The notes beneath the pieces are model-generated. The model did no database searches. It saw nothing but the letters and a program-made list of their open reading frames with translations, and was not told the origin of the DNA. Position numbers and translations under genes: made by a program. DNA of 5,448 bases from an uncultured Clostridia bacterium (GTDB lineage Bacteria > Bacillota_A > Clostridia > Christensenellales > Aristaeellaceae): the NCBI GenBank assembly GCA_947165745.1, contig CAMVBO010000143.1, positions 1 to 5,448 of the forward strand, in the 5' to 3' direction. Below are positions 1-5,448 of the stretch, piece by piece (positions within the stretch are counted from its first letter, which is position 1; each line of letters opens with the position of its first letter).

Positions 1-21
1 CTGTGTGAAATCCAGGTTCAT
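1..21 (-). CDS. Possible start of a further operon gene (partial)
   Basis: An ATG on the minus strand at 21-19 opens a frame of seven codons (MNLDFTQ) that runs off the left edge of the window. It begins 8 bases after the stop codon of the preceding gene, a spacing like that between the other genes of this operon. A purine-rich GGCGGA lies directly against the ATG, which is closer than an ideal ribosome binding site. Seven residues are too few to identify a product. The frame could equally be chance. Confidence 0.3.
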
Positions 22-29
22 TCCGCCGA

Positions 30-1193
30 TCAATAGATCTGCAGATTGTACAGCCCGCCCTTGCCGTCCCGGTTCACCACGCAGAAGGTGTAGGCCGTGG
101 GATAGACCTTCTTGCCAGCGTTGGTCTTCAGCACATAATCGAAGCTGACGCGGCAGGTGAAGCAGTTTTCGGACAGCAGGTAAAACTCCGAGACCTCCGG
201 ATTGCTGAAGGAGCTGGAGTTGTGGGGCGTGAAGTACTCGTTGGACAGGTTTTCAAAGATCGTCCGCGCAGGGCTGTCCTTCAGGCACAGCGCGACGATG
301 GAGCTTCGTTTGGCGTCCTTGGAAATGTATTTGGCGATGCGCTGGCCCAGTTGGTAGGCGCGTTCGCTGTATCTCTCTTTCAGCGTCTCGTCCTCCTTGA
401 GGCCGCAGCTCCAGGTTCGCTCCCGGTCCGGATCGGACTTGGGGGCCACGGCCGCGCCCGTTTCGTCCGACACATCCACGAACGGATTGCTGTTTGTGGA
501 ATGATAGACATACGACACCATCGCCGGGTTCTCCACGTCCTTGGGCAGGAAGCCCTCCTCAAACAGATAGCCGTGGGTGACCTGGGCGTTCTCCTCGCTG
601 AGGGACACGCCGTCCACGGCGACGCTGTAGCCGCCGGGCACGGTAATGCGGCACTCATACAGCTGCTGGGGCTCGGGCGTAGGCGTCGGCGCAGCCACCG
701 TCGGCTCGGGCTCCTCCACGGGATCCGGCTCCTGGCGGGTCACATAGGTCGTCACCTCGCCCAGCATCCACAGCTTGTTGCCCTTGGCCGTGGTCCTGCC
801 GCTGGGCACCAGCGTGAAGGAGGCGAAGCGGTCGCCGTCCAGGGTCACATTGTACTTGTGGGTGTCCTTGTCGCTGGAGAAGACCTCGCTCCACTCCACG
901 GTCTTGCCGGCGGTGATTTCCTCCATGCTCTGCAGGTAGAAGGCCTTTTCGCCGCCCGCGATCTGCTGGGCGGAGGTGTCCAGGTCGTACAGGCGCTGAT
1001 AGTCCCCGGTTTCAAACAGGCGGGCCACTTGCTCGGCCGCGTGCACGGGCTGGGCGGATTCATAATCCGCCAGCACGTTGCGCAGCCAGGCGGTGCCAAT
1101 GGCAATGGCAACCAGCACCACGGCAACGACGATGAAATACACCTGGTAAAAGCGGCTCTGGAATATGCTCTTTTTTTTCTTCTTCGCGGTCAT
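30..1193 (-). CDS. Membrane-anchored extracytoplasmic protein with CxxC motif (second copy of partner protein)
   Basis: I do not recognise a named family for this 387-residue protein. The N-terminus is basic (five consecutive lysines at 4-8), followed by one membrane helix at about 18-37 and no signal-peptidase site that I can see, so the body should lie outside the membrane. Residues 43-152 form a compact domain whose pattern recalls NTF2-like folds (inference). A Pro/Glu/Thr-rich linker occupies about 154-177, a small beta-rich segment about 180-260, and a C-terminal domain about 270-387. Cysteines are at 181, 263, 303, 344, 347 and 371; 344-347 form CFTC. It is paralogous to the gene at 2344-3462: residues 43-152 align without gaps with about 72 of 110 identities. 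The start is the ATG 10 bases after the upstream stop, preceded by GGAGGG. It is the fourth gene of the operon and probably acts with the glycosidase encoded just upstream. Confidence 0.85.
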   Translation of the reverse strand: MTAKKKKKSIFQSRFYQVYFIVVAVVLVAIAIGTAWLRNVLADYESAQPVHAAEQVARLFETGDYQRLYDLDTSAQQIAGGEKAFYLQSMEEITAGKTVEWSEVFSSDKDTHKYNVTLDGDRFASFTLVPSGRTTAKGNKLWMLGEVTTYVTRQEPDPVEEPEPTVAAPTPTPEPQQLYECRITVPGGYSVAVDGVSLSEENAQVTHGYLFEEGFLPKDVENPAMVSYVYHSTNSNPFVDVSDETGAAVAPKSDPDRERTWSCGLKEDETLKERYSERAYQLGQRIAKYISKDAKRSSIVALCLKDSPARTIFENLSNEYFTPHNSSSFSNPEVSEFYLLSENCFTCRVSFDYVLKTNAGKKVYPTAYTFCVVNRDGKGGLYNLQIY

Positions 1194-1203
1194 AAACCCT
1201 CCG

Positions 1204-2328
1204 TCATCGCACGATAAACGCCGTGGGCATGGTTCGCGAGCCGGTCAGCACCACGCCGTTGTTGACATACTCACCCTTGTAATACATCAGCGAGGACGAG
1301 CCGCCGTCCATATTGATGGCGTTGACGGCCCCGTAATCCAGCATGATGGAGATCAAATCGGCATAGGTCGCGCCCAGGCTGGAGGCCTGCCGCCCCTCGA
1401 TCACCAGCATCAGCACGGCGCCGTCCGCCCGCTGGCCGATGGCCGTGCGGGGATTCAGACCGGAGCTGGCGCCCTTGACCGACACGGGCTCGCCGTTCAC
1501 GACCAACGCCGGGCCAAAGGTGATGGCGTCCCGCAGGCCCTTCTCCTCGGCCTCGCTCTTGGTCATATTCTTGGCCAGGACCATGATGTTGTCCTGGTTG
1601 AAGCCCACGGTGACGTTGTACTTTCCGGGGTCGCCGGTATGCAGCACCTTGCCCTCGGAGATGACCAGGCCCATGGGCATACCACCGTTGCCCATGCCTC
1701 CCTTGTCCTCAAAGCCGCCGCCGTTGATGGCGGCCAGCGCGTCATAGCGCTTGGCGATGTCCTTTAATTGCAGGCCCTTCGATTCGCTGAACTTGTCCCG
1801 GCAGGTGCCCACGGTAACCCGGGCGGGATCCTGCACCACCATCATATAGCCCAGATAGGTGCCGCTCTTGACCTGGTAGAGTTCGATGCCGTCCTCGGTA
1901 TAGAGCAGGTTTTCCGGCACAGGCTCGGGCGTGGGCTGGGGGGTGGCTTCCACGACCGCCTCCACCGGCTCCGGCGTCACGTTCGGGTCGGGGGTGGGCG
2001 TGGGTTTGGCCACAACGATCAGCGAGGTGTCCGTTTCGCCATTGTCCTCGGAGACGGAGTTCCGGGCCACCACCTCGTCCACCTTCTCCTTGCTGTAGAA
2101 GATGCGCGGCACAAATTTCAGCGCGCTGGTCTCCAGCATGGATACGGTCAGCAGGTCGCCCACCGTCTGGGAGGGGCCGTTGAAGGCCGCCTGTCCGGCG
2201 CTGAGCGCCGCGACCAGCACCAGGCCGATCAGCGTCAGCACGCTCAGCGTCACCCGCCAGGCGATCCTGCGGTTCCTGCGCCTGCGACGGCGCTGCGCCT
2301 TCGTCAGTTTTTTGTTGGTCGTCTGCAT
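1204..2328 (-). CDS. Membrane-anchored phosphodiester glycosidase, NAGPA family (second copy)
   Basis: This 374-residue protein carries the NAGPA (phosphodiester glycosidase) domain. The family is named after the mammalian enzyme that removes GlcNAc from GlcNAc-1-phosphodiesters; bacterial members are usually linked to surface polysaccharide. Visible hallmarks are AINGGGF (200-206), FGPALVVNGE (271-280), NPRTAIG (292-298), EGR with the following SSLG (311-319), and NAINMDGGSSS (336-346), whose Asp-Gly-Gly is the family signature. The N-terminus is highly basic (six arginines at 13-18), then a helix at about 26-48 anchors it N-in/C-out. A conserved juxtamembrane segment (48-107) and a Pro/Thr linker (about 108-138) lead to the catalytic region. 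It is paralogous to the gene at 3475-4770 (44 of 60 identities over 48-107). A GAGAGG site sits 5 bases before the ATG, and the upstream gene ends 15 bases away. Substrate is unknown; a cell-wall or capsule sugar-phosphate polymer is inferred. Confidence 0.9.
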   Translation of the reverse strand: MQTTNKKLTKAQRRRRRRNRRIAWRVTLSVLTLIGLVLVAALSAGQAAFNGPSQTVGDLLTVSMLETSALKFVPRIFYSKEKVDEVVARNSVSEDNGETDTSLIVVAKPTPTPDPNVTPEPVEAVVEATPQPTPEPVPENLLYTEDGIELYQVKSGTYLGYMMVVQDPARVTVGTCRDKFSESKGLQLKDIAKRYDALAAINGGGFEDKGGMGNGGMPMGLVISEGKVLHTGDPGKYNVTVGFNQDNIMVLAKNMTKSEAEEKGLRDAITFGPALVVNGEPVSVKGASSGLNPRTAIGQRADGAVLMLVIEGRQASSLGATYADLISIMLDYGAVNAINMDGGSSSLMYYKGEYVNNGVVLTGSRTMPTAFIVR

Positions 2329-2343
2329 ACAGGCCTCTCTTTG

Positions 2344-3462
2344 TCAATGGAAGATAATGTTGTACAGCGCAGCCTTGCCCTTGCGCTTGATGATGCACAG
2401 GGTATAGGACGTGGGGTAGGTATAGTCGTTCTCCCGGCGGGAGGTGAGCACGAAGTCAAAGGACACGTGGCAGGTAAGGCAGCTGTCAGACAGTATTCTG
2501 ACTTCCGACACCTGCGGGTTCACCACCCGGGTGGATTTGTGGCTGGGCGCCCAGCTGTTGCTGAACTTCTTGAGAATCGTCTCCGCCGGGGAATCCGAGG
2601 CGATGCCGATGCGATCCCGCTTCAGATCGTCCACGGTATACTTGGCGATGCGCTCGGCCAGCTTGAGCACCGGGTCCTGGAACTGTTCCCTGATGGCCGC
2701 GTCCTCGGGGACGTCGCAGCTGAAGCTGAAGCCGTCCTCCCCGGCCTTCACCGGCAGGGACGCGCCGCCGGCGTCCGTCACGCTCACCTGCGGCTCACCC
2801 TTCTCCGAGGTGAAGCCGTATTCCACCAGCATCGGCCCGGTGACCCCCTTGGGCAGGAAGTCCTCCGGGTAGATGGACCGGGCGGGGGTCACGATGTCCG
2901 CCTCGGTGAGCGTCCTTCCGTTCACGGTCACGGCGCAGTCCGACGGGGCGGTGACGCGATAGGGCGCGTCCTGCGCCGCGCTGGGTTCCTCCGCGGCCTG
3001 CATGGTCACATTGGTGGTCACGCTGCCCAGCTGCCACAGCTTGTTGCCGTGGGCGGTGGTCTGACCGCTGGGCACCAGGGTGAAGGACGCGAACTTCTCG
3101 CCGTCCAGCGTCACGGTGTACTTTTTTTCGTTCGGGTTGGACGTAAACGCCTCCCGCCAGGCGATGCTCCGGCCCGCGGTCACCTGGTTCATGCTGTCCA
3201 CATAGAAGGCCTGGTCGCCCCCGTAGATGTCCCGGGCGGAGGTGTCGAAAGCATAGAGTTCCTTGTAATCGCCCCGCTCGAACAATTCCGCCACCACTTC
3301 GGCGGCGTGCACGGGCTGGGCGGTCTCATAGTCCTTGACCACGCTGCGCAGCCAGATGAGCCCGATGGCGATGGCGATCAGCGCCACGGACACCGCGATG
3401 AAGTAGACGCGATAGAACCTGCTGGCCAACAGTCCCGTGAACTGCTTTTTTTTCTTCTTCAT
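2344..3462 (-). CDS. Membrane-anchored extracytoplasmic protein with CxxC motif (first copy of partner protein)
   Basis: This 372-residue protein is the paralogue of the one at 30-1193 and has the same order: lysine-rich N-terminus (2-6), one membrane helix at about 19-38, a conserved globular domain (44-153), a short Ala/Glu/Pro linker (about 155-167), a middle segment that starts near Cys176, and a C-terminal domain (about 262-372). Cysteines at 176, 249, 328, 331 and 356 all have counterparts in the other copy; 328-331 form CLTC. The shared C-terminal motifs are RIAKY, NPxVSE, CxTCxVSFD and YPTxYTxC. The linker is shorter and less Thr-rich than in the other copy, and the middle segment is the most diverged part. 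The ATG is 12 bases after the upstream glycosidase stop and has a good GGAGGG site. No catalytic motif is visible. A binding, scaffolding or accessory role for the neighbouring glycosidase is inference; the overall architecture loosely recalls the TcaA/YvbJ-type envelope proteins. Confidence 0.85.
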   Translation of the reverse strand: MKKKKKQFTGLLASRFYRVYFIAVSVALIAIAIGLIWLRSVVKDYETAQPVHAAEVVAELFERGDYKELYAFDTSARDIYGGDQAFYVDSMNQVTAGRSIAWREAFTSNPNEKKYTVTLDGEKFASFTLVPSGQTTAHGNKLWQLGSVTTNVTMQAAEEPSAAQDAPYRVTAPSDCAVTVNGRTLTEADIVTPARSIYPEDFLPKGVTGPMLVEYGFTSEKGEPQVSVTDAGGASLPVKAGEDGFSFSCDVPEDAAIREQFQDPVLKLAERIAKYTVDDLKRDRIGIASDSPAETILKKFSNSWAPSHKSTRVVNPQVSEVRILSDSCLTCHVSFDFVLTSRRENDYTYPTSYTLCIIKRKGKAALYNIIFH

Positions 3463-3474
3463 GGCAGCCCTCCG

Positions 3475-4770
3475 TCAGCGAACGATGAACCCGTCGGGGA
3501 TGTCGCGGTCGCCGGTCAGTATGACGCCCTTGTTCAGGTATTCGCCCTTATAGCACATCAGCGAGGACGAGCCGCCGTCCATGTTCACGGCGTTGATCGC
3601 GCCGTATTCCAGCAGCACGGAGATCAGATCGGAATAGGTGGCGCCAAGGCTGGAGGCCTGGCGGCCGTCGATCACCAGCAGCAGCACCGCGCCGTCCGCC
3701 CGCTGCCCGATGGCCGTGCGGGGGTTCAGGCCCGAGCTGGAACCGGAGACCTGGGCGGCCTCGCCGTTCACCACCAGGGCCGGGCCGAAGGCCAGTGCGT
3801 CCCGCAGACCCTTCTCCTGAGCCTGATCGGTGGTCATCTTGCCCACGATCAACACGTTGTCCTGGTTGAAGCCAGCCACGACCGCGTGGTCAGATTTCGG
3901 CCTTGCCTTGTTCAGCAGCTTGCCCTGGGAAATGACCAGGCCCAGGGGCCGACCGCCGTTGCCCACGCCGCCGTCGTCGGAAAAGCCGCCGCCGTTGACG
4001 GCCGCCACCGCGTCGTAGCGGGCGGCAATCTCCTTGAGCCGCAGGCCGGGCTTGGAGCTGAATTCCTCGCGGCACACGCCCACGGACACCCGGGAAGGGT
4101 CGTGGACGATCATCATCCAGCCGTTGTAGGTGGCCCCGTGCACCCCGTACACGTCGATGCCGTCCTCGGAAAACGCCAGGTTCTCCGGGTTCGGTTCCGC
4201 GGGCTGAGCGGGCTCCTGCCCCGGTTCCGGGGTCGGGCCGGCGACGACGATCAGCGAGGTATCGGTCTCGCTCCCGTCGTCCTGCACGGAGTTGCGGGCG
4301 ATGATGGCGTCCACCTCGGCCTGGCTGTAGTAGATACGAGGCACGAATTTCAGCGCGCTGGTCTCCAGCATGGTAACGGTCAGCAGATCGCCCAGGCTCT
4401 TCGACGGGCCCTTGAAGGCCACGAAGCCCGCGCCAATAGCGGCCACCAACACCAGGGCGATGACCGTGCCCACCGACAGCCCCACCCGCCCGGCGATGCG
4501 CTTGGGCGTGAGACCGCTTTGGGCCTTCTTTTTTGTTTTCTTTTTTGCGGCAGCGCCGCCCTGGGCCCTGGCCTTCGCCGCCTTCGTCCCCGCTGGACGC
4601 GCCGTCCCCGCAGGACGCGCCGTCCCCGCAGGACGCGCCGTCCCCGCAGGACGCGCCGTCCCCGTCGAACGGGCCGTCCCCGCCGGACGGGCCGCCGCTG
4701 TTGAACGCGTCGCCGATTCCGGGGAGAGGCCTTCCACCGCCGGCCGCGCCTGGTTGTCTCTATCCTGCAT
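3475..4770 (-). CDS. Membrane-anchored phosphodiester glycosidase, NAGPA family, with N-terminal hexapeptide repeats (first copy)
   Basis: This 431-residue protein is the first gene of the operon. It has a cytoplasmic tail of about 93 residues, a membrane helix at about 94-119, a juxtamembrane segment (118-177) shared with its paralogue, a Pro/Glu linker (about 178-196) and a NAGPA-type phosphodiester glycosidase region. Hallmarks are AVNGGGF (257-263), FGPALVVNGE (328-337), NPRTAIG (349-355), DGR then SSLG (368-376) and NAVNMDGGSSS (393-403). Basic KKKTKKK (77-82) precedes the helix and supports an N-in orientation, placing the enzyme outside the membrane. Unlike the copy at 1204-2328, the tail contains six-residue repeats of Arg-Pro-Ala-Gly-Thr-Ala (about 29-62) from an 18-bp DNA repeat. 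The ATG has GAGG directly against it, an unusually short spacing, but the frame upstream reaches a TGA without another start, so this is the earliest possible one. The substrate is not visible from sequence. Confidence 0.9.
   Translation of the reverse strand: MQDRDNQARPAVEGLSPESATRSTAAARPAGTARSTGTARPAGTARPAGTARPAGTARPAGTKAAKARAQGGAAAKKKTKKKAQSGLTPKRIAGRVGLSVGTVIALVLVAAIGAGFVAFKGPSKSLGDLLTVTMLETSALKFVPRIYYSQAEVDAIIARNSVQDDGSETDTSLIVVAGPTPEPGQEPAQPAEPNPENLAFSEDGIDVYGVHGATYNGWMMIVHDPSRVSVGVCREEFSSKPGLRLKEIAARYDAVAAVNGGGFSDDGGVGNGGRPLGLVISQGKLLNKARPKSDHAVVAGFNQDNVLIVGKMTTDQAQEKGLRDALAFGPALVVNGEAAQVSGSSSGLNPRTAIGQRADGAVLLLVIDGRQASSLGATYSDLISVLLEYGAINAVNMDGGSSSLMCYKGEYLNKGVILTGDRDIPDGFIVR
4586..4711. 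repeat. 18-bp in-frame tandem repeat (minisatellite)
   Basis: Six head-to-tail 18-bp units (plus-strand consensus GTCCCCGCAGGACGCGCC) run from 4586 to 4693, with a degenerate seventh to 4711. The units at 4604-4621, 4622-4639 and 4640-4657 are identical. The first differs by one base and the fifth and sixth by several. Being a multiple of three, each unit adds six residues (Arg-Pro-Ala-Gly-Thr-Ala type) to the cytoplasmic tail of the first glycosidase without changing frame. The identical central units suggest recent expansion by slippage or unequal recombination. Confidence 0.93.
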
Positions 4771-4812
4771 CCTCGCACCGCTTTCGTGTCGGATTCAAAT
4801 ACACATGGGCAT

Positions 4813-4848
4813 ACACTTTATTCTAACATTTATGTGGCACTTTTGCGT
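4813..4848 (-). promoter_or_regulatory. Candidate extended -10 promoter for the four-gene operon
   Basis: On the minus strand the sequence TGTTAGAAT (4828-4820) matches an extended -10 element, TGnTATAAT, with one mismatch. Transcription would start near 4813, leaving a leader of about 40 bases before the ATG at 4770. No good -35 box lies at the usual 17-base distance; TTGCAA lies about 21 bases upstream. Extended -10 promoters tolerate a weak -35. The region is AT-rich and lies just downstream of a terminator, where a promoter is expected. A sporulation sigma factor promoter cannot be excluded. Confidence 0.35.
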
Positions 4849-4868
4849 TGCAATACTGTTAATGTTAG
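4823..4868. repeat. 8-bp inverted repeat in the operon leader region
   Basis: CTAACATT at 4823-4830 and its perfect complement AATGTTAG at 4861-4868 are separated by 30 bases. One arm overlaps the candidate -10 element. It could be a pair of operator half-sites for a regulator, but eight bases in AT-rich DNA can also arise by chance. Confidence 0.3.
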
Positions 4869-4876
4869 GAGGCATT

Positions 4877-4911
4877 AAAACAAAAATCAGCGAGGGAGCC
4901 CGCTCCCTCGC
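4877..4911 (-). terminator. Intrinsic terminator downstream of spoIVA
   Basis: On the minus strand a perfect 9-bp GC-rich stem (4911-4903 with 4898-4890) closes a four-base loop and is followed, after TGA, by a T-rich tract of five Ts, a G and four Ts (4886-4877). This is a classic Rho-independent terminator. On the plus strand no T-run follows, so it acts in one direction. It would end transcription from spoIVA and isolate the four-gene operon, which then needs its own promoter. The MITE-like element now lies between it and the spoIVA stop. Confidence 0.92.
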
Positions 4912-4921
4912 CGAGTGATTA

Positions 4922-5081
4922 GAGTCTGTTTCTAAAACCCTGAACATGCAATTTCGGCGTCTTTTCCGCCAAAGCTGCGTTGTCAAACCTTGACTTGCCG
5001 CCAGCAAGCCTGCGGTTTTCCGCCTTGTTTTGACGGAAAATCCACTCGGACTTGCACATCCCGGGCTTTAGAAACACACTC
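4922..5081. mobile_element. MITE-like element with TA target duplication (Tc1/mariner-IS630 type)
   Basis: This 160-bp segment has terminal inverted repeats. With the flanking TA included, the left end (TAGAGTCTGTTTCTAAA) and the reverse complement of the right end (TAGAGTGTGTTTCTAAA) agree at 16 of 17 positions, and the arms continue imperfectly to about 29 of 37. Further in, both arms carry TTTTCCG followed by CAAA, so the whole element could fold as a long hairpin. A TA dinucleotide lies on each side (4920-4921 and 5082-5083), the target duplication expected of IS630/Tc1-mariner transposases. It has no open frame of its own, so it would depend on a transposase elsewhere. The family assignment is inferred from the TA and the ends only. 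Confidence 0.78.
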
Positions 5082-5448
5082 TACAACATGATGCAAATCA
5101 TGCCCCCGCTGCCCTCGTTGAGAATCTTCTCCAGGGCCTCCCGCAGCTTGCCGCGGGCGTCCTCGGGCAGGTTGTTCAGCTTGCCGTTCATACCCTCGCG
5201 CACCAGGTCGCCCAGGGTCTGGCCGAAGATCTCGGTGTCCCACAGGGCCTCGTCCCCCGCCGCCAGCTGTCCGGAAAGGGTGCCCGCCAGCGCCTGGGAC
5301 TGGCTCTCGGAGCCGGCGAAGGGCGTCACCTCCGTGCGAATATCAGCCCGCACCAGCTGCAGGCTCGGCGCGCTGGCCTTCAATTTCACGCTGTAGTTCG
5401 GCCCCTGCTTCACCAGCTCCGGCGGCTGGAGCGTCAGCTCGTCCATCC
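5081..5448 (-). CDS. spoIVA: Stage IV sporulation protein A, C-terminal part
   Basis: This is the last 121-122 residues of SpoIVA; the gene continues beyond the right edge (the family is about 490 residues). SpoIVA is an ATPase that polymerises around the forespore, anchors to it through SpoVM and forms the base of the spore coat. The ATPase region lies outside the window; only the conserved C-terminal region is seen. Recognisable stretches are PELVKQG, a run with RADI and TEVTPFAGSESQS, DTEIFGQTLGDLVREG, LPEDARGKLREALEKILNEG and the terminal GSGGMICIML, which matches the family's invariant ending with its GSGG and hydrophobic tail. The C-terminus is full length, so the gene looks intact. The TAG stop (5083-5081) is composed of the duplicated TA of a MITE-like insertion plus the first base of that element. 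The gene lies upstream of, but is separated by a terminator from, the glycosidase operon. Confidence 0.94.
   Translation of the reverse strand, partial: MDELTLQPPELVKQGPNYSVKLKASAPSLQLVRADIRTEVTPFAGSESQSQALAGTLSGQLAAGDEALWDTEIFGQTLGDLVREGMNGKLNNLPEDARGKLREALEKILNEGSGGMICIML

Larger units (their letters stand above)
30..2328 (-). repeat. Tandemly duplicated two-gene module, copy 2
   Basis: This is the second unit of a direct duplication: glycosidase then partner protein. The other unit is 2344-4770 in the same order and orientation. Both glycosidase-to-partner junctions begin with the same ten bases, TGACGGAGGG (stop codon plus ribosome binding site), which supports duplication of the whole two-gene unit. 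Short exact DNA matches also survive, for example 28 bases at 1284-1311 and 3555-3582 over the DGGSSS codons. Protein divergence shows the duplication is not recent. Confidence 0.85.
2344..4770 (-). repeat. Tandemly duplicated two-gene module, copy 1
   Basis: This is the promoter-proximal unit of the duplication. It differs from copy 2 mainly in the longer repeat-bearing tail of the glycosidase and the shorter linker of the partner protein. The gene order, the 10- to 12-base junctions and the domain architectures correspond one to one with copy 2. Confidence 0.85.

Noticed and set aside
222..1217. A 331-codon open frame on the plus strand opposite the last operon gene
   Set aside because: Low-complexity, Gly/His/Leu-rich composition with no motif, produced by the codon bias of the minus-strand gene.
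1768..4704. A 978-codon open frame on the plus strand, opposite three operon genes
   Set aside because: It is a His/Arg/Gly-rich mirror of GC-rich genes on the other strand with no recognisable domain. The minus-strand frames carry clear family motifs, membrane helices and ribosome binding sites.
4586..4711. The tandem repeat as a CRISPR array
   Set aside because: The units are 18 bp and directly abutting with no spacers, and they are translated in frame.
4370..4918. A plus-strand frame with repeated Pro-Ala-Gly-Arg-Ala-Val units
   Set aside because: The repeats are the opposite-strand reading of the 18-bp minisatellite. The minus-strand reading belongs to a gene with a clear catalytic domain downstream.
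4795..5007. A 70-codon minus-strand frame between spoIVA and the operon
   Set aside because: It crosses the terminator hairpin and half of the MITE-like element, with no domain and no sensible start signal.
4771..5448. The glycosidase operon as a sporulation operon because it adjoins spoIVA
   Set aside because: A strong terminator and a mobile element lie between them, and no convincing sporulation sigma factor promoter is visible. Adjacency alone does not support a sporulation role.

Overview
The window is GC-rich and bacterial, and every supported gene lies on the minus strand. The right edge carries the C-terminal end of the sporulation protein SpoIVA, found only in endospore formers, so the source is an endospore-forming Firmicute. 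The GC content and Pro-Thr linkers suggest a gut-type member of the Clostridia, but that placement is inference.

Reading in the direction of transcription (high to low coordinates): (1) the 3' end of spoIVA (5448 to 5081). (2) A 160-bp MITE-like element (5081 to 4922) flanked by TA dinucleotides, whose insertion falls inside the spoIVA stop codon. (3) An intrinsic terminator (4911 to 4877) that would have followed spoIVA directly before the insertion. (4) A short AT-rich leader (about 4876 to 4771) with a candidate extended -10 promoter. (5) Four tightly packed genes (4770 to 30) with gaps of 12, 15 and 10 bases, very likely one operon. (6) A possible next gene starting at position 21 and leaving the window.

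The four-gene operon is a tandem duplication of a two-gene unit. The first gene of each unit (4770-3475 and 2328-1204) encodes a membrane-anchored phosphodiester glycosidase of the NAGPA family, with its catalytic domain outside the cytoplasm. The second (3462-2344 and 1193-30) encodes a membrane-anchored protein I cannot name. It has a globular domain, a middle domain and a C-terminal domain bearing a conserved CxxC motif. All four proteins share one plan: a strongly basic cytoplasmic N-terminus, one membrane helix and an extracytoplasmic body. This suggests two parallel enzyme-plus-partner pairs working on a sugar-phosphodiester polymer of the cell envelope. The pairing and the substrate are inference.

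The most notable items are the repeated glycosidase/partner module, the cysteines conserved between the partner paralogues, the transposon-like insertion in the spoIVA stop codon, and an 18-bp in-frame minisatellite in the first glycosidase gene.
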